From NCBI GenBank assembly GCA_012838875.1, contig DUOL01000023.1, forward strand, positions 1 to 12,037: a stretch of DNA of 12,037 nt. The letters run 5' to 3'. A program made the translations under genes and the position numbers. Under the pieces are notes generated by a model, which searched no databases, was not told where the DNA came from, and saw only the letters and a program-made list of their open reading frames with translations. The stretch is from Bacteroidales bacterium (GTDB lineage Bacteria > Bacteroidota > Bacteroidia > Bacteroidales > WCHB1-69). Positions 6,746 through 12,037 of the stretch are shown piece after piece (the stretch's first letter is position 1; each line of letters opens with the position of its first letter).

Positions 6746-7615
6746 ATGGGAATAACAATTGATAAAAATTCCGGATTTTGTTTTGGGGTGATTCATGCCA
6801 TAGAGAGTGCTGAAAAATATCTTAAAAAATATAAACATCTCTATTCGTTGGGAGATATTGTACATAATAACGAGGAGATGAAAAGACTTATTTCTCTCGG
6901 TTTGGAAGTCATCTCTTTTGAACAATTCAAACAACTGAAAAATACGCGAGTTTTGATTCGGGCACATGGCGAACCGCCCGCAACTTACAAAATAGCAGAA
7001 GAAAATCAAATTGAACTTATTGATGCTACTTGCTGTGTGGTACTTGCACTCCAACAACGAATTAAAGAAAAATTTTTAGATGAACAAAATGAAGAGGGAC
7101 AAATTTTAATTTTTGGAAAAAAAGGACATGCAGAAGTTGTAGGTTTGCTTGGACAAACGGAGAATAAAGGCATCGTAATTACTTCTACGCAAGACATTGA
7201 CAGAATAGATTTCAGCAAACCCGCAACACTCTATTCACAAACCACGCAAAACCTCGATGAATATAATCAAATCATCGAAGAAATTAAAGAGAGATACGAT
7301 AAATCGGGAAAAGCCCCCCTCTTTTCATACCACGACACGATATGTCGACGAGTAGTGAATCGTGCTAAGGAGATTCAAAAATTTGCCTCGCAACATGATA
7401 AAATTATTTTTGTTTCCGGGGAAAAGAGTTCGAATGGGCTTTATCTTTTTAGTTTGTGTAAAGAAGCCAACCCCTCCTCTTTTTTCATATCCTATCTTGA
7501 ACAGCTTGATTCCATCACCTTTTTAAAAGATGAAACGATAGGAATTTGCGGGGCAACTTCAACACCGATGTGGCTTATGGAAGATGTGGCAAAAAGAGTA
7601 AAAGAGCATTTTTAA
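6746..7615 (+). CDS. ispH: 4-hydroxy-3-methylbut-2-enyl diphosphate reductase (IspH/LytB)
   Basis: IspH is the last enzyme of the MEP pathway: it reduces HMBPP to IPP and DMAPP using a [4Fe-4S] cluster. The 289-residue protein carries the three cluster cysteines: Cys12 (SGFCFGV), Cys96 (DATC) and Cys200 (DTIC). Diphosphate- and substrate-binding residues are also visible: His40 (GDIVHN), His74 (RAHGEP), His128 and Glu130 (GHAEVVG), Thr166/Thr167 (SQTT) and SSN at 228-230. The C-terminal GATSTPMWLM is as I recall it for Bacteroidales IspH. One variation: Cys97 follows Cys96 where the family usually has Pro (DATCP). The start is four bases after the cvpA stop, with AGGGA directly before the ATG. 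Together with dxr upstream, the window holds two non-consecutive MEP steps. alaS downstream has its own -7 box. Confidence 0.96.
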   Translation: MGITIDKNSGFCFGVIHAIESAEKYLKKYKHLYSLGDIVHNNEEMKRLISLGLEVISFEQFKQLKNTRVLIRAHGEPPATYKIAEENQIELIDATCCVVLALQQRIKEKFLDEQNEEGQILIFGKKGHAEVVGLLGQTENKGIVITSTQDIDRIDFSKPATLYSQTTQNLDEYNQIIEEIKERYDKSGKAPLFSYHDTICRRVVNRAKEIQKFASQHDKIIFVSGEKSSNGLYLFSLCKEANPSSFFISYLEQLDSITFLKDETIGICGATSTPMWLMEDVAKRVKEHF

Positions 7616-7656
7616 GAAAAATAAATAGTTACTTTCTTAACATATAAAAAAACTTG

Positions 7657-7664
7657 TACCTTTG
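7657..7664 (+). promoter_or_regulatory. -7 promoter element before alaS
   Basis: TACCTTTG, followed by CA, is a close match to the Bacteroidetes TAnnTTTG element. It lies in the 76-bp gap between ispH and alaS and 27 bases before the alaS ATG. No TTG -33 box is seen at the usual spacing. Confidence 0.6.
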
Positions 7665-7691
7665 CATTGGCATTTTTAGAAATATAAACCT

Positions 7692-10310
7692 ATGAATCAC
7701 AACGAAATACGTTCCGCTTTTTTAAACTTTTTTAAGGAAAGAGACCACATAATCGTTCCTTCCGCACCGATGGTTATTAAAAATGACCCTACATTGATGT
7801 TTACCAACGCCGGCATGAACCAATTTAAAGATATCTTTTTGGGCAATGAAGAAAAAAAATCCTCACGGGTGGCTAACACGCAAAAATGCTTACGCGTTTC
7901 CGGGAAACATAATGATTTAGAAGAGGTTGGAATAGATTCTTATCACCACACCATGTTTGAGATGCTTGGAAATTGGTCATTTGGCGACTATTTTAAAAAA
8001 GAAGCTATTGATTGGACATGGGAATTTTTGACAGATGTTTTGAAATTGGATAAAAATCGCCTTTACGCCTCTGTTTTTGGAGGGGATAAAAGTGACGGAA
8101 CAGAGCCGGATGAAGAAGCTAAAAAAATTTGGGCGAAGTATCTGCCTAATGAACGTATTGTGTACGGAAATAAAAAAGATAATTTTTGGGAAATGGGCGA
8201 CAGCGGTCCCTGCGGTCCTTGCTCGGAAATGCATATTGACCTTCGCAACGACGAAGAACGAAAGAAAATTGACGCAGGCACACTAATTAACAAAAACGAC
8301 CCATTAGTTATTGAGATTTGGAACCTCGTCTTTATTCAATTTAACCGATTAGCTTCAGGAAAATTACAACCACTAGCAGAAAAACATGTTGACACAGGAA
8401 TGGGATTTGAAAGACTCTGTATGGCTGTACAAAATAAAAAATCAAGCTACGACACCGACCTCTTTCAACCTATTATTAAAAAAATAGAAACTACTACCAA
8501 TACAAAATATGGAGAAAACGAAAATAGAGATATCGCTCTTCGCGTGGTAGCAGACCATTTGCGGGCTGTCAGCTTTGCTATTGCAGACGGACAACTCCCC
8601 TCCAATAATGGAGCAGGCTACGTCATTCGGCGCATTCTGAGAAGAGCTATCCGCTACGGATACACATTCTTACATTGTAACACGCCGTTTATTTACTCTC
8701 TTGTAGATGAATTAGTTAAGCTTATGGGCGAACAGTTCCCCGAACTTAAAGCTCAACAAATTTTAATTGAAAAAGTAATTCACGAAGAAGAAACAGCCTT
8801 TTTAAAAACACTCTCTTCGGGTATTATTAAATTTGAAAATTATTGTCAAACGCTTGGAAGTAAAAAAATTATTGACGGCGATTTTGCTTTTGAACTCTTT
8901 GATACTTACGGATTTCCGATTGATTTGACACAACTTTTAGCTCAAGAAAAGAATAAAGAGGTGGATATGGTCGGCTTTCAAAAGGGACTAGAAGAACAAA
9001 AACAGCGTTCTCGTGCGGCTGCTACCATAGAAACCGATGACTGGATAGAGCTGAAAAAACAACCTCAACATACGGAATTTGTCGGTTATGATACACTTTC
9101 AGAAGAAGTGCAAATTACAAAATATCGCATCATTAAGACAAAAGGAAAACAGTTTTTCCAACTTGTCCTAGATAAAACGCCCTTTTATGCAGAATCCGGC
9201 GGACAAATCGGCGATGTCGGTTATTTAGAAACTATAAATGAGAAAATTCCTATTATCAATACCGTAAAAGAGAATAATTTGATTGTTCATCTCGTTCAAC
9301 AATTACCTCAAAATTTGAATGCTACTTTTACAGCAAGGGTAGATAAAGAACTCCGTACTCAAACAGAGAACAATCACTCGGCTACCCATTTGCTTCATTA
9401 CGCATTACGCACTATTTTAGGGACACACGTTGAGCAAAAAGGCTCGTGGGTGGGACACGACAGATTGCGTTTCGACTTTTCTCATTTTGGAAAAATGAGT
9501 CCCGAGGAGTTACAAAAAACCGAAGAAAAAGTTAACCGACTAATACGCGACAACATTCCTCTTGACGAATCGCGGAGTATCCCCTACTCAGAAGCTCAAA
9601 AAATGGGAGCATTAGCTCTTTTTGGAGAAAAATACGGAGATGAAGTGAGAGTCATTCGTTTTGGTAATTCTATAGAGTTTTGCGGGGGCACACACACACA
9701 AGCTACCGGAAATATTGGGCTTTTTAAAATTATTTCCGAAAGTGCTATCGCCGCAGGCATCAGAAGAATTGAAGCCATTACCGGTAAAGAAGCAGAAAAA
9801 TATGTCAACGGTTTTATCTCTTTAAATGAAGAGCTGAAAAAACTACTTAACACTAACAATGTGGCTCAAGCCATTGAAAAATTGATTAACGAGAATGAAA
9901 AAACTCTAAAAGAGCTCGAAGCAATGAGGCAAGAAAAAATCGAACAACTTGTTAATCTTTTTTCCCAAGAAAAAACAACGATAAATCAACTTAACGTTAT
10001 TAAAAGAATAGAAAAAACAGACGCTGAAATACTGAAACAAGTAGCTTACAAGCTGAGAAATAGAGACGAAAAAACGTTGATAGTTTTGGGGACTAAGAGT
10101 GAAGATAAAATACACCTTATCGTAGCTCTCTCCGATGATTTAACCGCTACGGGACTCAATGCGTCAAAATTGGTGAAAGAGGTTTCTCCTATCATACAAG
10201 GTGGAGGTGGTGGGCAACCGTCATTAGCCACAGCAGGAGGAAAAAATAGAGACGGTTTAGAAAAAGCCATCGAAAAAATTGTGGAAGTTGCGCTCTCCCA
10301 AGCTAATTAG
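7692..10310 (+). CDS. alaS: Alanyl-tRNA synthetase (AlaRS)
   Basis: AlaRS charges tRNA-Ala with alanine and hydrolyses mischarged Ser- and Gly-tRNA-Ala. The 872-residue protein has all family domains in order. The class II aminoacylation core (about 1-240) includes NDPTLMFTNAGMNQFKD near 31-47, the KCLRVSGKHNDLEEVG block at 65-80 and the GMGFERL motif 3 at 236-242. A helical tRNA-recognition domain spans about 250-450. The editing domain (about 555-700) has zinc-type ligands His562 and His566 (HSATH), Cys664 and His668 (CGGTH). A coiled linker with high Glu/Lys content lies at about 710-790. The C-Ala domain is at about 795-872 with the glycine run GGGGGQP at 837-843. The ATG at 7692 gives the conserved N-terminus NHNEIRSAFLNFFKERDH. 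It appears to be transcribed alone from the 7657 promoter. Its stop is only 12 bp from the stop of the opposing FISUMP gene. Confidence 0.98.
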   Translation: MNHNEIRSAFLNFFKERDHIIVPSAPMVIKNDPTLMFTNAGMNQFKDIFLGNEEKKSSRVANTQKCLRVSGKHNDLEEVGIDSYHHTMFEMLGNWSFGDYFKKEAIDWTWEFLTDVLKLDKNRLYASVFGGDKSDGTEPDEEAKKIWAKYLPNERIVYGNKKDNFWEMGDSGPCGPCSEMHIDLRNDEERKKIDAGTLINKNDPLVIEIWNLVFIQFNRLASGKLQPLAEKHVDTGMGFERLCMAVQNKKSSYDTDLFQPIIKKIETTTNTKYGENENRDIALRVVADHLRAVSFAIADGQLPSNNGAGYVIRRILRRAIRYGYTFLHCNTPFIYSLVDELVKLMGEQFPELKAQQILIEKVIHEEETAFLKTLSSGIIKFENYCQTLGSKKIIDGDFAFELFDTYGFPIDLTQLLAQEKNKEVDMVGFQKGLEEQKQRSRAAATIETDDWIELKKQPQHTEFVGYDTLSEEVQITKYRIIKTKGKQFFQLVLDKTPFYAESGGQIGDVGYLETINEKIPIINTVKENNLIVHLVQQLPQNLNATFTARVDKELRTQTENNHSATHLLHYALRTILGTHVEQKGSWVGHDRLRFDFSHFGKMSPEELQKTEEKVNRLIRDNIPLDESRSIPYSEAQKMGALALFGEKYGDEVRVIRFGNSIEFCGGTHTQATGNIGLFKIISESAIAAGIRRIEAITGKEAEKYVNGFISLNEELKKLLNTNNVAQAIEKLINENEKTLKELEAMRQEKIEQLVNLFSQEKTTINQLNVIKRIEKTDAEILKQVAYKLRNRDEKTLIVLGTKSEDKIHLIVALSDDLTATGLNASKLVKEVSPIIQGGGGGQPSLATAGGKNRDGLEKAIEKIVEVALSQAN

Positions 10311-10322
10311 TCGAAAAGCAAC

Positions 10323-11738
10323 TTATTTTCCATGGTAAACATCCTTTACGCAGCGAACGCTAAAGCCGTGGCACTTCTCCTTTTTCATTCTATTTACTCC
10401 CGCATTATTATACTGAATATAGCGGCGATACGCGTCATTCACATCATATTCCGTACTTGTCCAGAAGCACGTTCCCCAATTCACCCCAAAATAGGCTCCG
10501 TGTTCATAATAGCCTGCCGGTAACATCGAAAAACGACTTGCATTACAACCTATTGAATCTATAGACCAATAGCCTGGAGTAACGGGTCGTGAGTATTGGT
10601 CCGTTGCCCATAAACGTGCGGCGCACAACTTTTTAGCCAAAGAATCTGAATTTCCGTAATAGGAAACCTGATCGGTGCAATTACTATTAGGAGCCAGTAC
10701 ATATTCCATTTCGCACCATTCAGCGTCGCTCGGCACATGCCAGCCATCGGGACAGATGCCTTGAACTAACACAGAATCGGGATAACCGACATTTCCTCGC
10801 ATTGCCGCCGCCCACGTGTAAAGCATTCCAAAAATTTGAGCAATGGAATCCGACTGCTCATACTTAAAATAGAACGGAATATCGTGGTCATGAACCGTAT
10901 CATTGAGTGGCAACGGCACCCCGTCCGAATAATGCGTAGACTTTAAATTTTCTCTTAGCCAACACTGTTTTCCAATTTGCACCGTGTTATAAACATTACC
11001 GTCATAATCCGTAACGGTAGGCACGCCCACACAACTCTTGTCAAGCGGTTCCGGAAAAGTGAAAATAATGGTCTCCGACCCAAACTGCTCTTGTGTAATG
11101 GTTAACCAATTTACCTCTAACGCTTGCACCGCAAAACCGGTAAATCTGTAATTTTCGCCCGGTATAAACGAATAGGGCGAAACTCCTTTCATACGTGGCA
11201 TTGCTGAATTATCCGAAAAAGCCGAAACATGCCCAATCGGCTCAATTCGATTCACTCCTTTTCCACTTGAAAGATTATTTAATTTAGTAGTTACTAATCT
11301 ATCTCCTAAACGACAATGAAGAACATAAATCTGCGAAGATTGAACCGATACTTTAAACTTATAAACGCCCGCCCCGATATTGCCCTGCCACATAGCAACT
11401 CTATTGCCGGAAATATCAAATAGTTGCAAATTAACATTCCTATTCATGTCGCTAATCACTTGTACCGTTGTTTCCTCACTAAAAGGATTAGGATAAACCT
11501 GAACTCGTTCGCCTTTGACAAAATCATTGATTTGTGAAGCAGAATTAAAAACAAGCACTGTATCAGGATAATAAAGCATTTCAGACCAACCGGCATCTAA
11601 ATTCTCAATTTTAACACTATCTAAACGCAACCACTCAAAATTCTCCTTCTCTGCCGTAAAAGTCAGAACCACCGGCGATTGCGCTAACAGAAGCGAAAAT
11701 ATTGAGAAAAATAACGAAAATAAAAGACCTTTTTTCAT
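10323..11738 (-). CDS. Secreted FISUMP-domain protein with internal T9SS tail-like module
   Basis: This is a 471-residue exported protein of unknown function. Residues 1-20 form a signal peptide (Lys-Lys then a Leu/Phe-rich core ending SLLLAQ). Residues 21-77 are a short region without a family I recognise. Residues 80-155 (VYPNPFSEETTVQV, LQLFDISGNRVA, GVYKFKV, QIYVLHCRLGDRLVTTKL) closely resemble the type IX secretion sorting tail, which normally ends a protein. Residues 245-466 are a Fib_succ_major (FISUMP) domain: YDGNVYNTVQIGKQCWLRENLK, FGMLYTWAAAM, GICPDGWHVPSDAEWCEME, LPAGYY, FWTSTE and GFSVRCVKD. Ten Cys lie between 236 and 463, suggesting disulfides outside the cytoplasm. I chose ATG 11738 over ATG 11795 because the signal peptide begins there and a -7 box (11761-11768) lies between the two. 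The stop (TAA) is 12 bp from that of alaS. Possible roles such as surface binding are speculation. Confidence 0.88.
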   Translation of the reverse strand: MKKGLLFSLFFSIFSLLLAQSPVVLTFTAEKENFEWLRLDSVKIENLDAGWSEMLYYPDTVLVFNSASQINDFVKGERVQVYPNPFSEETTVQVISDMNRNVNLQLFDISGNRVAMWQGNIGAGVYKFKVSVQSSQIYVLHCRLGDRLVTTKLNNLSSGKGVNRIEPIGHVSAFSDNSAMPRMKGVSPYSFIPGENYRFTGFAVQALEVNWLTITQEQFGSETIIFTFPEPLDKSCVGVPTVTDYDGNVYNTVQIGKQCWLRENLKSTHYSDGVPLPLNDTVHDHDIPFYFKYEQSDSIAQIFGMLYTWAAAMRGNVGYPDSVLVQGICPDGWHVPSDAEWCEMEYVLAPNSNCTDQVSYYGNSDSLAKKLCAARLWATDQYSRPVTPGYWSIDSIGCNASRFSMLPAGYYEHGAYFGVNWGTCFWTSTEYDVNDAYRRYIQYNNAGVNRMKKEKCHGFSVRCVKDVYHGK

Positions 11739-11760
11739 GTTATTAAATTTTATATATCTG

Positions 11761-11768
11761 CAAATATA
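11761..11768 (-). promoter_or_regulatory. -7 promoter element of the FISUMP gene
   Basis: Read on the minus strand this is TATATTTG followed by CAG, a good TAnnTTTG match, 22 bases before the ATG at 11738. A TTTTG (11793-11797, minus strand) could be a -33 box, but the 24-base spacer is longer than usual. The position of this box argues that the upstream in-frame ATG at 11795 is not used. Confidence 0.6.
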
Positions 11769-11795
11769 ATAATAAATGTAATGCACAGGTAGCAA

Positions 11796-11922
11796 AATCG
11801 CACAAAACTATTCACTGCTCATAGTGGTAACAGAAGATTTGAGCTGATAAAACACCCGCTTAATGTTTCTCGGCTTATAGCTTTTAGTGTGATAATAATA
11901 ACTTTATTTTTTATTTTTATTA
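11796..11922. other. Noncoding AT-rich spacer between FISUMP promoter and right repeat
   Basis: I see no convincing gene here. It contains a weak hairpin CACT-GCTCAT-AGTG (11813-11826) and ends in a T/A-rich tract (11901-11922) that abuts the right repeat. A 31-codon open stretch on the minus strand (about 11812-11904) has no good start and no recognisable family. Confidence 0.6.
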
Positions 11923-12037
11923 GGGCGTGTCCCCTCGCTTCGCTCGGGGTCGGCGCCCGGTTCCAAGTCCGCGGGCACAAGCCGTGGGGTCGCAAGGCGG
12001 CAAAAAGAGCTTACAAGCTCGCTTTTTTGCCGCCGCG
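11923..12037 (-). repeat. GC-rich dispersed repeat, right copy (inverted partner at 31-145)
   Basis: This is the reverse complement of 31-145 with four substitutions over 115 bp. Its GGGCG end abuts an A/T tract, as in the left copy. The copy is cut by the window end inside its hairpin: the tip stem (equivalent to 48-61, here 12007-12020) and the arm equivalent to 68-89 (here 11979-12000) are complete, but the part equivalent to bases 1-30 is missing. On this copy the wobble pair of the left hairpin becomes G-C. Confidence 0.93.

Noticed and set aside
6665..7057. A 130-codon minus-strand reading frame over the cvpA-ispH junction
   Set aside because: It overlaps two well-supported genes and its product shows no coherent domain or signal.
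11739..11795. N-terminal extension of the FISUMP protein to ATG 11795
   Set aside because: It would place 19 Tyr/Ile-rich residues before an obvious signal peptide and would put the -7 box inside the coding region.
11812..11904. A 31-codon minus-strand open stretch that might be a gene remnant
   Set aside because: It lacks a start codon near its beginning, matches no family I recognise, and is short enough to be chance.
1..12037. A transposon or linear replicon with terminal inverted repeats
   Set aside because: The enclosed genes are core housekeeping genes with no transposase, integrase, replication or telomere-resolution gene. A contig ending in dispersed repeats is simpler.

Overview
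The window looks like a chromosomal segment of a Bacteroidetes bacterium, most likely Bacteroidales. The genes are AT-rich. Short AT-rich leaders carry -7 boxes of the Bacteroidetes form TAnnTTTG (five seen), and Shine-Dalgarno sites are poor. The IspH protein resembles the Bacteroidales type (GATSTPMWLM near its C-terminus). The single minus-strand gene encodes a FISUMP-domain protein with a type IX secretion-like tail module, a Bacteroidetes/Fibrobacteres hallmark. I cannot name a genus or species.

Layout. Bases 1-145 hold a GC-rich structured repeat. Eight plus-strand genes follow, nearly all housekeeping: uvrC (223-1998), asnS (2073-3470), dxr (3495-4652), mlaE-like permease (4715-5455), mlaF-like ATPase (5457-6212), a CvpA-family membrane protein (6238-6741), ispH (6746-7615) and alaS (7692-10310). 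A minus-strand gene for a secreted FISUMP protein (10323-11738) converges on alaS with only 12 bp between the stops. About 180 bp of noncoding AT-rich DNA follows, then a second copy of the GC-rich repeat in inverted orientation (11923-12037).

Transcription units suggested by spacing and -7 boxes are: uvrC alone; asnS-dxr; mlaE-mlaF-cvpA-ispH (gaps of 1, 25 and 4 bp); alaS alone; and the FISUMP gene on the other strand. Functionally the block mixes DNA repair (UvrC), tRNA charging (AsnRS, AlaRS), two steps of the MEP isoprenoid pathway (Dxr and IspH) and the cytoplasmic/inner-membrane half of an Mla-type lipid transporter. No MCE (MlaD) protein is in the window.

I did not find a convincing new multi-gene system. 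The items most worth a second look are the pair of 115-bp inverted repeats at the two ends (4 mismatches, strong internal hairpin, sequence changes compatible with conserved folding) and the unusual domain order of the FISUMP protein, whose sorting-tail-like module is near the N-terminus instead of at the C-terminus. The window may simply be an assembly contig that ends where this dispersed repeat could not be resolved.
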